From: an uncultured Bacteriovorax sp.
GTDB taxonomy: Bacteria > Bdellovibrionota > Bacteriovoracia > Bacteriovoracales > Bacteriovoracaceae
DNA: 63,368 bases
NCBI GenBank assembly: GCA_946480715.1
Contig: CAMLKK010000017.1
Coordinates: 1-63,368, forward strand
Reading direction: 5' to 3'
Below, one piece after another: positions 8,935 to 17,090 of the stretch. The translations under genes were made by a program, and so were the position numbers. Positions within the stretch are counted from its first letter, which is position 1; every line of letters begins with the position of its first letter. The notes below the pieces were generated by a model. The model saw only the letters and a list, made by a program, of their open reading frames with translations. It searched no databases and was not told the origin of the DNA.

Positions 8935-10223
8935 GTTCAATCGTAGAAAGAATTGCAGATAAATTCCAAAAGAATAACTTCAAGGCCACTATTGTTCCTG
9001 GAGTAAATTATATTCCACCATCGGGAAAAGTACTGGATGCAGAAGACTTAACAAATCTTCTTGAATCAAGTTTGGATCTCTGGTTAACGGCCGGAAGATT
9101 TGCAGTTGAGTTTGAAAAACGATTTGCAGAATTCATGAACCAAAAGTTTTGTCTTCTTGTGAACTCTGGTTCAAGTGCAAACTTAGTTGCTTTTGCTGCA
9201 TTAACATCGCCACTCCTTAAAGATCGTCAGATTAAAGCGGGAGATGAAGTTATAACTGTAGCAGCAGGATTCCCAACAACAGTTAATCCAATTGTTCAGC
9301 ATGGTGCTATTCCTGTTTTCGTAGACGTTACTCTTCCTGATTATGGAATTGATGTTTCCCTTCTCGAAAAAGCTCTTTCTCCAAAGACGAAAGCTGTCAT
9401 GGTTGCGCACACGCTTGGAAACCCATTCGATGTAAAAACAGTTAAAGAATTTTGTACAAAACACAACCTATGGTTGGTTGAAGATTGTTGTGATGCTGTA
9501 GGTGCGAAGTTTGAAGATAAGCTCGTTGGAACATATGGCGATATCGCTACGGTAAGTTTTTATCCAGCTCACCATATGACGATGGGAGAGGGGGGAGCCG
9601 TCCTTACGTCAAATCCACGCCTGAAAAAAATTGCAGAAAGCTTCAGAGACTGGGGAAGAGACTGTTGGTGTCCTCCAGGTAAAGACGATACTTGTGGAAA
9701 AAGATTTGATCAACAGTTTGCCGATCTTCCAGAAGGGTATGATCATAAATATGTTTATTCGCACGTAGGATATAACCTAAAAGTCTCTGATATGCAGGCG
9801 GCAATTGGCTGTTCGCAGTTAAACAAACTTCCAGGTTTTATTGAAAAAAGAAACAAGAACACAAAAACTTTGATCAGACTCATTAAAGAGAAAATTCCTA
9901 ACTACAATGACTATTTGATGTTGCCGACAGAAATTGAAGGAGCTCAAGCGAGTTGGTTTGGGTTCGCCATTACTCTCAAGCAAGGAAAGAGAAAGGATCT
10001 AGTTACTTTCCTGGAAAAAAATAAAATCGGAACGCGTCTATTGTTTGCGGGAAATCTCATTCGTCAGCCGCTTTATAAAGGAACGAACTATAGAGTCGTA
10101 GGCGAGTTGAAAAATACAGACACCATTATGAACAATACATTCTGGGTAGGTATTTATCCGGCCCTTGATGAATCTCACATGAATTATATTGCTGATAAAC
10201 TTAAAGAAGGATTAGGTCTGTAA
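8931..10223 (+). CDS. rfbH: CDP-4-keto-6-deoxyglucose 3-dehydratase (E1, PMP/[2Fe-2S])
   Basis: A 430-residue DegT/StrS-fold enzyme. The PLP lysine is replaced by histidine in YPAHHMTMGEGG (His214/His215), and there is an iron-sulfur cysteine pattern C187-X57-C245-X-C247-X7-C255. This spacing is exactly that of the E1 enzyme of ascarylose, abequose and paratose pathways. It removes the C3 hydroxyl of CDP-4-keto-6-deoxyglucose and needs an electron-donating reductase (E3, RfbI/AscD). No such reductase gene is in the window. It overlaps the SDR upstream and touches rfbF downstream (stop and start share a base). Confidence 0.95.
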   Translation: MSSIVERIADKFQKNNFKATIVPGVNYIPPSGKVLDAEDLTNLLESSLDLWLTAGRFAVEFEKRFAEFMNQKFCLLVNSGSSANLVAFAALTSPLLKDRQIKAGDEVITVAAGFPTTVNPIVQHGAIPVFVDVTLPDYGIDVSLLEKALSPKTKAVMVAHTLGNPFDVKTVKEFCTKHNLWLVEDCCDAVGAKFEDKLVGTYGDIATVSFYPAHHMTMGEGGAVLTSNPRLKKIAESFRDWGRDCWCPPGKDDTCGKRFDQQFADLPEGYDHKYVYSHVGYNLKVSDMQAAIGCSQLNKLPGFIEKRNKNTKTLIRLIKEKIPNYNDYLMLPTEIEGAQASWFGFAITLKQGKRKDLVTFLEKNKIGTRLLFAGNLIRQPLYKGTNYRVVGELKNTDTIMNNTFWVGIYPALDESHMNYIADKLKEGLGL

Positions 10224-10993
10224 TGAAAGTATTAATTTTAGCTGGTGGATTTGGAACTAGAATTTCTGAAGAGAGTGATATCAAACCAAAGCCGATGATT
10301 GATATTGGTGGTAAACCAATCCTTTGGCACATTATGAAGCACTATTCGAGCTACGGCTTTAATGAATTTGTTATTCTTCTTGGTTATAAAAGCTATGTGA
10401 TTAAAGAATACTTTGCGAATTATTATCTCCACAATTCTGATGTCACGATTGATACTGCTAACCAGACAATGGAAATTCATAATAACTATTCTGAAAACTG
10501 GAAGATCACACTTCTAGACACTGGCCTTCACACGATGACAGGTGGACGTGTTAAAAGAGCTAAAGATTTCATTGGAAACCAACCATTCATGCTTACATAT
10601 GGCGATGGTGTTTCAGATGTTAATTTGAAAGAACTTCTCGAGTTCCACAAATCTCATGGCAACAAAATCACGATGACTTCTATTCAACCGGAAGGACGTT
10701 TTGGTGCCCTTAAGATTGAAGGTGATAACAAAATCTCAAGCTTCTTAGAGAAACCTAAGGGAGATGGAGCATGGATTAATGGCGGATTCTTTGTCTGTGA
10801 ACCGTCTGTGCTCAACTACATTCAAAATGATGAAACAATTTTTGAGCGTGAGCCACTTGAAAGACTCGCTCAAGAAGGTGAGCTTTATTCGTTCAAGCAC
10901 GAAGGCTTTTGGAAATGTATGGATACACTCCGTGATAAGAACCAGCTTAATGAGATGTGGGATAACGGAAAAGCTAAGTGGAAGAGCTGGTAA
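10223..10993 (+). CDS. rfbF: Glucose-1-phosphate cytidylyltransferase
   Basis: A nucleotidyltransferase of 256 residues, the usual length. LILAGGFGTRISEESDIKPKP at residues 4-24 is the nucleotide and metal-binding loop; the E-E-S-D-I-K-P-K-P sequence is specific to RfbF. GGKPILWHIMKHYS and LTYGDGVSDV follow as expected. It makes CDP-glucose for RfbG, so the last gene of the run supplies the first enzyme of the CDP branch. It starts in TAATGA overlap with rfbH. The 3' end faces the GT2 gene on the other strand with a single base between them. Confidence 0.95.
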   Translation: MKVLILAGGFGTRISEESDIKPKPMIDIGGKPILWHIMKHYSSYGFNEFVILLGYKSYVIKEYFANYYLHNSDVTIDTANQTMEIHNNYSENWKITLLDTGLHTMTGGRVKRAKDFIGNQPFMLTYGDGVSDVNLKELLEFHKSHGNKITMTSIQPEGRFGALKIEGDNKISSFLEKPKGDGAWINGGFFVCEPSVLNYIQNDETIFEREPLERLAQEGELYSFKHEGFWKCMDTLRDKNQLNEMWDNGKAKWKSW

Positions 10994-10994
10994 A

Positions 10995-11930
10995 CTAAAA
11001 GTTTATCCGCTCTTTTTCGATCACTAGAGGCTCTTTTGTAATCTTAGTTAAAATCACTCCGATGTATTCTCCAATAATGCCTATAGAGAAGATTTGGACA
11101 GCAGAGAAGAAGAAGAGCCCGATGATTAAAGGCGCCATTCCCAACTGAAAAGAATTCCAGAAAATGAGTTTTAAGAGTAAATAGATGAATGAAGCTAGTA
11201 GTGAAAGCGCTCCAATCGTAAATCCAGATATAGTAAAAAATCTTAGTGGCACTTTCGAGTGAGTGCAAATTCCGAGCATCGCCAAATCATAAAGAGTATA
11301 AAAGTTATTCGACGTTACGCCACGTTTACGTTTTGGTTGAACGTAATAGATATGATCTGTTTTAAATCCCACTTTAAAAATGAGACCGCGTAGGTATGGA
11401 TAGGGATCGTCGAAGCTCTTAAGTACATTGATGACTTTTTTGTCGTAAATCCCAAAGCCCGTATAATTCTTCGCAAGTTTGGTTTCAGAAATTTTGTTGA
11501 TGATATTGTAATAAAGTGTGCGGATAGCAAACATAACGGCGGATTCTTCACTTTCCTTCTTAATGGCAACAACGACTTTATTACCTTCTTCCCATTTTTT
11601 GATCAAAGTCGGAATAAGGTTCGGTGGATCTTGCAGGTCTGAAACTAGCAAAATGACCGCATCACCACTTGCCTGGAAAAGGCCGTAAGCCGGAGATCTA
11701 ATATGTCCAAAGTTGCGACTATTGAGAATGACTTTTACTCTTTGATCTTGAGAGGCAAGCTCTCTTAAAATCTCCTGAGATTTATCAGTAGAACTGTTAT
11801 CGATAAAAATATGCTCGTAGTCGTATTCTTTTAAATGTTGTTCAAACTGAGCCTTAACTTCCTGGTAAACCGCATGTAAGTTTTTTTCTTCATTGTAACA
11901 TGGAGATACGATACTAATCTTTTTCATCAT
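10995..11930 (-). CDS. GT2 polyprenyl-phosphate glycosyltransferase (GtrB/DPM1-like)
   Basis: A 311-residue GT2 enzyme. The N-terminal catalytic domain starts with ISIVSPCYNEEKNLHAVYQ, has the Asp-x-Asp-equivalent block LLVSDLQDPPNLI near residue 95 and a VTSNNFYTLYDLAMLG block near residue 206. Two transmembrane helices close the protein (about residues 230-290), ending in IGIIGEYIGVILTKI. This layout is that of GtrB/ArnC-type proteins that load a hexose onto undecaprenyl phosphate for later transfer in the periplasm. It is divergent from the membrane protein gene at 11991, which could use the lipid-linked sugar. A similar GT2 lies at 32027. Confidence 0.85.
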   Translation of the reverse strand: MMKKISIVSPCYNEEKNLHAVYQEVKAQFEQHLKEYDYEHIFIDNSSTDKSQEILRELASQDQRVKVILNSRNFGHIRSPAYGLFQASGDAVILLVSDLQDPPNLIPTLIKKWEEGNKVVVAIKKESEESAVMFAIRTLYYNIINKISETKLAKNYTGFGIYDKKVINVLKSFDDPYPYLRGLIFKVGFKTDHIYYVQPKRKRGVTSNNFYTLYDLAMLGICTHSKVPLRFFTISGFTIGALSLLASFIYLLLKLIFWNSFQLGMAPLIIGLFFFSAVQIFSIGIIGEYIGVILTKITKEPLVIEKERINF

Positions 11931-11990
11931 TTATTTCTCAGAAGTGCGTGATAGTATATTCATTCTATTTATTTAAAAAGTGATCAGCAA

Positions 11991-13958
11991 ATGAAAAATT
12001 TTCTATCGAAGAATCCATCAATTATCTTTATCGTTGCGTCTCTCGTTCAGTATAGAGAAATTTTATTCGCTAATAAGATGATCGGTTGGGATAGTCTAGA
12101 TGCCATTTTTCCTCACTTTCTGTATATGGTGGATGCTTTCAAGAATTTTTCGCTTCCTTATTACAATCCTCTGATCCAGGGAGGATTTTCTTTTGGTGAG
12201 AATTTTTTCACGGCATTTCTTCTTAATCCCATCGATATTTTTTTGGCACTAATATCAACAGTTCTGTCGCCATTATTCATTTTCCAACTTCAATTTCCTA
12301 TTCTAGCTGCTTTGAGTGGATATTGGATTTATCGCTTCTTCTTGAGGATTAACAACGATCAAGCTTATTCAATACTAGGCGGATTATGTTATTCCACTGG
12401 AATGCTGTTTCCTGTAGCGGGGCAGTTGCCATTCTTTTATGCTTTTGTTTTTTTGGCCTTTATGATTTTTCCGTTCCCGATTTTAGCTGAGACTAAAAAG
12501 AAGCTCTCACTTGCAGCTTCATTGGTGTTTGCAGTTAGCTTTTTAATTAAAAGCTATTATTTCTTCATTCCATTTTTTATGCTTCTCTCTTTCTTTGGCC
12601 TTATTAAGTTTTATAAAATGTCTCCGAAGAAGCTCGTGCTTTTACTAGGGATAGTTTCATTAAGCTATATAGTTATTACTTTTCCCATTCTCTTTTATTT
12701 AAAAACATCGCTATCTGATCTCTTGGGTAGTTTCGTGTCACCAGAACCTCGTCTAAGGTCTCTCGTACCCGAGCAAGTTTTCTATAATTCTTCAATCATT
12801 AGTGTGATGGGTGATATTATCGATAATAAAATCATTACCGGTGGAGCATGGACCAAAGGATTCAACATCGGTCTCGTTTTTCTTTTTTTTGTTCAATTCT
12901 CATTGCTCGTTACTCAAAAAGAAAAAGCTAAAGAAAAGAGTGCGCTTCTTTTCTTTATGGTTTTTACCATGTTTGTGGCTAGAGGATCTTTCAATTCACT
13001 TCACAATGCACTACCATTGATAAAAAGTTTTCGCTGGGCCTTTTCGTACGTTTATTTCTCGCAGATATTTTATCTTCTCTTTATTTTTCTATATCCAATC
13101 AAATGGGAACAAGTCTCAAAAAATCAAACTAAGGTAGTGAGCATCGTTACAATAGTGCTTTCTGCGCTCATGTTCTGGAAAACATCTAATCCAAAGGCGC
13201 TTTATCAAATTGTGATAGTTTTGTGGCTTATATATTCTTTTATCAAGAAACCGGAATGGGTAATCTTTGGAGTATGGGCCTTAACTTTGTATTACACGAC
13301 AAAGTCTTTTCACTTTAACAACGTTCCTGCGCACCTCGAGAAACCTCTAGTTAAGAATCGTGAGCTTATACTTCAATTAAATCAAAATGAACGTTTACCT
13401 TCTAAATTTGGTGATTATGTTTGGCATGATCGCACCTGGCTTTACACAAAAAAACCAACAATGGATGGATATAACAATTCCGTACACCCAATTTTTTGGT
13501 ATCTAAAAGGACATGAGATTACAAAAAATATTGTCATCCCTCTTTGTATGAATGGAGAGTATGTAATCAAGGACCGCAAGTCTTATCCGGAAAATGATAA
13601 TAAATATCTTGAAGCTTATCGTGATGATCTGCTTCAGATGGTAGAAAAAAATAAATGCCTTCAGACCATTACTACAATTGATTTCAAAATGGATAGCTTA
13701 AGATTTAAAACTCAAAGTAACCACACTTTAGTTTTACAGAATATGAGTTCATTTAAACTAAATTCTCGAGGATTAGAAAAAAATCTTCCTGGAGGAATTC
13801 GTTTGATAAGTGCTCCTATTGGTACGGAAATTACTTTTGATTTTAACAAAAGTTTATGGGTAAAGGTCATCGCCTTTAACATATTTTTTCTAGGTGTAAT
13901 AATCTTGTTCGGATTACAAGTAAGTTTGAATAGCTTCAGAAAGAGAAGCTTCGTCTAA
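11991..13958 (+). CDS. Large polytopic membrane protein, GT-C/YfhO-like
   Basis: A 655-residue membrane protein with about twelve hydrophobic segments and a soluble stretch near residues 440-625 before a last membrane helix. The early loop MIGWDSLDAIFPHFLYMVDAFKN then PYYNPLIQGGFSFGEN resembles the acidic first loop and the P-x-x-N-P-x-x-x-G-G pattern of YfhO-like GT-C proteins, which transfer sugars from polyprenyl-phosphate donors. The adjacent divergent GtrB-like gene suggests such a donor. The 3' end overlaps the split transketolase gene on the other strand by 45 bp. The precise role is unknown. Confidence 0.6.
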   Translation: MKNFLSKNPSIIFIVASLVQYREILFANKMIGWDSLDAIFPHFLYMVDAFKNFSLPYYNPLIQGGFSFGENFFTAFLLNPIDIFLALISTVLSPLFIFQLQFPILAALSGYWIYRFFLRINNDQAYSILGGLCYSTGMLFPVAGQLPFFYAFVFLAFMIFPFPILAETKKKLSLAASLVFAVSFLIKSYYFFIPFFMLLSFFGLIKFYKMSPKKLVLLLGIVSLSYIVITFPILFYLKTSLSDLLGSFVSPEPRLRSLVPEQVFYNSSIISVMGDIIDNKIITGGAWTKGFNIGLVFLFFVQFSLLVTQKEKAKEKSALLFFMVFTMFVARGSFNSLHNALPLIKSFRWAFSYVYFSQIFYLLFIFLYPIKWEQVSKNQTKVVSIVTIVLSALMFWKTSNPKALYQIVIVLWLIYSFIKKPEWVIFGVWALTLYYTTKSFHFNNVPAHLEKPLVKNRELILQLNQNERLPSKFGDYVWHDRTWLYTKKPTMDGYNNSVHPIFWYLKGHEITKNIVIPLCMNGEYVIKDRKSYPENDNKYLEAYRDDLLQMVEKNKCLQTITTIDFKMDSLRFKTQSNHTLVLQNMSSFKLNSRGLEKNLPGGIRLISAPIGTEITFDFNKSLWVKVIAFNIFFLGVIILFGLQVSLNSFRKRSFV

Positions 13959-14813
13959 TTTATGAAAGCGAATGGCATATTCGTAACTACCACAGCCTTT
14001 TGTGAAATAATCGCGAATACCATGTTTTCTAAGTTTTATCGAAAGCCCGTTCTCAGCAATGATGTCCGCTAGACTTGATCCTAATCCACCATGAACGGAA
14101 TGTTCTTCGAGAGAAATAATTTGAGTATACTTACTCATCTTTGAGGCCAGGTCTTTATTGTCGGTGAAACTCAAAATTGGGCAAGAATAAAGCGATAGAT
14201 TATATTTTTTTGCTAGCTCGACGCCTGTACTAACCATGGAGCCAGTAGCAAAAATTGCAATTGAACCTTTATTTTCTATAACCGGAATTGCAGATGAGAG
14301 CTGAACATTGTCACTAACATTATGTACAGCGGGTTTATCAGATTTACCGATACGAATGTATGTCGGCATTTTTTCTTTGAAAGCTTGTTCCAGACACAAT
14401 TTCATTTCAAATTTATCAGCAGGCGAGAAGATTTTAATTGGAAGCGTTCTTAAAGCAGCAACGTCTTCCCCGCATTGGTGGCTGGCCCCAAGAGTTGTAT
14501 AAACAGTACCTGCTCCATCTCCAAGAATTATGACTGGAAGATTCTCATAACAAATACTCATTTTGATAAATTCAAGAACACGCATAGGAACGAAGCACGC
14601 GAGTCCGTAAATGACCATCTTTTTACCAGTTTTGGCCATTCCACCAGCTGCACCAACAAGTGCTTGTTCAGTTACACCAGTGTTATAGAATTGGTCTGGC
14701 GCTTTTTTTCTGATTTCGTCAAACAGAGCGTAGCCATGATCACCTGACATAACGAAAAAGTTTTTATCTTCAGTCGCTTTGGTTGCAAGAAAATTTGATA
14801 GTACTTCTCTCAT
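13914..14813 (-). CDS. Transketolase C-terminal subunit (pyrimidine-binding + C domain)
   Basis: A 299-residue protein matching the central and C-terminal domains of transketolase as a separate chain. The block NTGVTEQALVGAAGGMAKTG (about residue 43) contains the glutamate that activates thiamine diphosphate. SHQCGEDVAALRTLPI and EEHSVHGGLGSSLADII are the expected later blocks. Its start overlaps the stop of the N-terminal subunit gene by one base (TAATG), so the two are co-translated. Placed in a sugar-nucleotide locus beside CDP-dideoxyhexose genes, it may act on an activated keto sugar. A pentose-phosphate role is the ordinary alternative. Confidence 0.88.
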   Translation of the reverse strand: MREVLSNFLATKATEDKNFFVMSGDHGYALFDEIRKKAPDQFYNTGVTEQALVGAAGGMAKTGKKMVIYGLACFVPMRVLEFIKMSICYENLPVIILGDGAGTVYTTLGASHQCGEDVAALRTLPIKIFSPADKFEMKLCLEQAFKEKMPTYIRIGKSDKPAVHNVSDNVQLSSAIPVIENKGSIAIFATGSMVSTGVELAKKYNLSLYSCPILSFTDNKDLASKMSKYTQIISLEEHSVHGGLGSSLADIIAENGLSIKLRKHGIRDYFTKGCGSYEYAIRFHKLDEASLSEAIQTYL

Positions 14814-15604
14814 TAGTTCAACTCGCTTAATGCTTTTTTGTAAGTTTCTTCAGTGAGGCGTGTGTAGTGCCAAATATTATCATCTTCCATGAAAGAGACG
14901 CCCTTTCCTTTCATTGTTCTAGCTATGAGAGCTTTTGGTTTTGATGAAGTGCTTTTTGTTAGTGTGTTTAAAGCGTTTTCGAGTGCATTAACATCGTGAC
15001 CATCACATTCTAAAACTTCATAGTTAAATGCTTCGAACTTGGCTTTAAATGGTTCCATGTTGAGAACATGGTGACAGCGTCCCATGGCCTGAAAGCTGTT
15101 GGCGTCGATTACGAGAATAAAATTGCTGAGCTGTTGATGAGCGGCAATCATAATTGATTCCCACGCACTTCCCTCATTTAATTCTCCATCGCCAACGATG
15201 CAGAAAATTTTTGAAGGAGCTTTATCTATTTTTTTTGAAAGAGCGATACCAGTGGCGACTGTAATTCCTTGACCGAGAGATCCTCCAGATACTTCTATTC
15301 CGGGAACGTGAGAATCGGCGAGACCTGTTAGTGAAGATCCGTCGCTGAAATAGTTTTCGATTTCTTCATCTTTGATCATGCCTAGAGCGTGGAGTGAAGA
15401 GTAGGTGGCCATTACACCGTGGCCTTTGCTTAAACAAACATAGTCACGGTCTTTGTCGAATGCCTTTAATTTTTTTAGATCAACGAATTTTGAATAAATC
15501 ACACTAACAATTTCAACAAGCGAAAACGAACATCCGATGTGAACGGATTTTGCGTTAAAAGCCATGCGGAGAATTGTTTTTCTAAGATCTTTGGGAGTTG
15601 TCAT
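14813..15604 (-). CDS. Transketolase N-terminal subunit (TPP-binding)
   Basis: A 263-residue stand-alone thiamine-diphosphate domain. The cofactor motif is GDGELNEGSAWESIMIAAHQ followed by VIDANSFQAMG, and LSKGHGVMATY is the usual K-G-H block. The early GHPGGS of housekeeping transketolases reads VHIGCSFS here, a variation I associate with split, pathway-specific forms. It overlaps the membrane protein gene upstream by 23 bp and the C-terminal subunit by one base, so the three form one minus-strand operon. It would pair with the product of 13914-14813 to move a two-carbon ketol unit. Confidence 0.88.
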   Translation of the reverse strand: MTTPKDLRKTILRMAFNAKSVHIGCSFSLVEIVSVIYSKFVDLKKLKAFDKDRDYVCLSKGHGVMATYSSLHALGMIKDEEIENYFSDGSSLTGLADSHVPGIEVSGGSLGQGITVATGIALSKKIDKAPSKIFCIVGDGELNEGSAWESIMIAAHQQLSNFILVIDANSFQAMGRCHHVLNMEPFKAKFEAFNYEVLECDGHDVNALENALNTLTKSTSSKPKALIARTMKGKGVSFMEDDNIWHYTRLTEETYKKALSELN

Positions 15605-16805
15605 CAGTTATCCTAAAAATTTTTCTGAAATATTTATTATTGTATAGATAGTAAGCGGCATAGCAAGCGATGAGTGGGTAAAAGCTATCGCGTAGTCGAC
15701 CGCTCCAGGGGCTTATGTAGGCAGCAAAAAGTAAAAATATCAACAATGGTAACCACAAGTAAAAATGAACGGAACTTTTTTTGAAGTTTTTTAAGAGCCC
15801 AGCAATTGCAGAAATGATAATCACCTGATTGATGAACGAGCCCCAGGTTAATAGGGAGCTTGGTCCCGTAAAAATGCTGAACTTATTGTTACTGAAATAA
15901 GGTGAGAACAAGATTTTTATGAATGCAACTGGATATGGAATCATGTAATTGAACTGATTAATTATGTCAGAAAAGGAAGAATGATAAGATCTTTGTTGCT
16001 CTATCTTTTCTAAAAGCATTCTGTATTCTTTGGGCAAAAATAGGATAAATGTAAATAGCAAGAATGCAGATATTGAAAAAAAAGTTATTAAGTTTCTAAG
16101 AGTAGATCTTACAAATTGGGTTAAATAAATACCTAAAAAACAAGGAATAAAGAGAGCTGAAATGTAGAACCTTTCATTTAGTAGTAAAATTAAGCTTATA
16201 ATTAGGGGTAAAGAGTAAAGATATCGCTTATCTATAAAAATTTTCAACAAGCTTAAAATAATTAAAGAAACATAAAACTGAACGGCACTTTCTTTGTAAA
16301 AAACAAGTGTATAGAAAAAAATCGTAGGACATAGACCATAAATAAGAACTGCGAGAAATGCGATTTCTTCATCCCATAATTTTTGAGCAATTTTATGAAT
16401 ACAGAAAAGCGTAAACATTTTAAAAACTGCTTGGGCCATTGTTGTGGCAAATACATTTTTACCGAAAACTGAAATCATAAGAGCAGTAACAAGGTGAGTG
16501 CTTCTTCCGGAGACTGCATTCAATTCATGTAGGCTCAAAGTCCCTTTTTTTATCATTTCTATTAGGGAGAGTGATTGTGGAAGGTGCGTGTATACTGAGT
16601 CTTGAACCCAAAAATAGTCAGTGTGTATATTAAATAAGTATCCACCCATGGCTATACCCAAAGTCAAAGCAAATAGTTGCCCATATAAACTGACTAAGTT
16701 TCTACATTTCGGTCTTATGTTTAAATTTAGATAAATGAGGACAAAAGTAAATAAGATGAATCCGACACTATTGCTGTTCTGAACAACTACATCGAAATTT
16801 TTCAT
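15582..16805 (-). CDS. Polytopic membrane protein, GT-C-like (paralogue of 47802-49130)
   Basis: About 407 residues with roughly ten membrane segments. An early loop contains TDYFWVQDSVYTHLPQSLSLI, similar to the acidic first periplasmic loop of GT-C glycosyltransferases. It shares clear blocks with the protein at 47802-49130: FYT-x-x-FYKE-(S/A), N-E-R near mid protein and GRLRDSF near the end. I take the ATG at 16805; a TTG two codons upstream is possible. It heads the operon with the split transketolase. No named family is recognised; a periplasmic glycosyl transfer or polymerisation role is inferred. Confidence 0.6.
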   Translation of the reverse strand: MKNFDVVVQNSNSVGFILFTFVLIYLNLNIRPKCRNLVSLYGQLFALTLGIAMGGYLFNIHTDYFWVQDSVYTHLPQSLSLIEMIKKGTLSLHELNAVSGRSTHLVTALMISVFGKNVFATTMAQAVFKMFTLFCIHKIAQKLWDEEIAFLAVLIYGLCPTIFFYTLVFYKESAVQFYVSLIILSLLKIFIDKRYLYSLPLIISLILLLNERFYISALFIPCFLGIYLTQFVRSTLRNLITFFSISAFLLFTFILFLPKEYRMLLEKIEQQRSYHSSFSDIINQFNYMIPYPVAFIKILFSPYFSNNKFSIFTGPSSLLTWGSFINQVIIISAIAGLLKNFKKSSVHFYLWLPLLIFLLFAAYISPWSGRLRDSFYPLIACYAAYYLYNNKYFRKIFRITDDNSQRS

Positions 16806-16854
16806 GCCCAAAATGTAAAATATGCCAGTTATAAAGCATAAAAGAGGGAGAAAA

Positions 16855-16929
16855 ATGCTTAGAGAAAGATACTTATCGATTCTCAGAAAAAATCCTCAGA
16901 CAAATGAAATGAGTGACTATCTTACTTAG
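16855..16929 (+). CDS. Possible 24-residue small ORF upstream of wecB
   Basis: In the 285-bp gap between the GT-C-like gene and wecB, a GGGAG site four bases before an ATG opens a 24-codon frame (MLRERYLSILRKNPQTNEM...). It is basic and has no recognised homology. It could be a leader or a remnant, or chance. I see nothing else coding in the gap. Confidence 0.2.
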   Translation: MLRERYLSILRKNPQTNEMSDYLT

Positions 16930-17014
16930 AGTTGATGGAAATGAAACGTTTTAATTATTAGAGATCAATTTCAAACTTTTTTTGCGAATTATTCAAACAA
17001 ATTCCCGGTACAGA

Positions 17015-17044
17015 TTGCCAAAGCGTCAGCTTAGGGAGGATATT
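17015..17044 (+). promoter_or_regulatory. Candidate sigma-70 promoter before wecB
   Basis: TTGCCA (five of six consensus bases) and GATATT (four of six) are 18 bp apart, about 46 bp before the wecB start. A long gap between divergent operons is where a promoter is expected. No JUMPStart/ops element is visible. Confidence 0.3.
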
Positions 17045-17090
17045 ATTTCAAATAAATTTTGCTTCCCCGTTTTTTGAGCTCAACTATTTT

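Noticed and set aside
6813..10223. ColD and RfbH as sugar aminotransferases (DegT family)
   Set aside because: Both have histidine instead of the PLP lysine, and RfbH has the E1 iron-sulfur cysteines, so they are 3-dehydratases.
13914..13958. Misassembly at the 45-bp convergent overlap of the membrane protein and transketolase
   Set aside because: Both C-termini look natural, and similar convergent overlaps occur elsewhere in this compact region.
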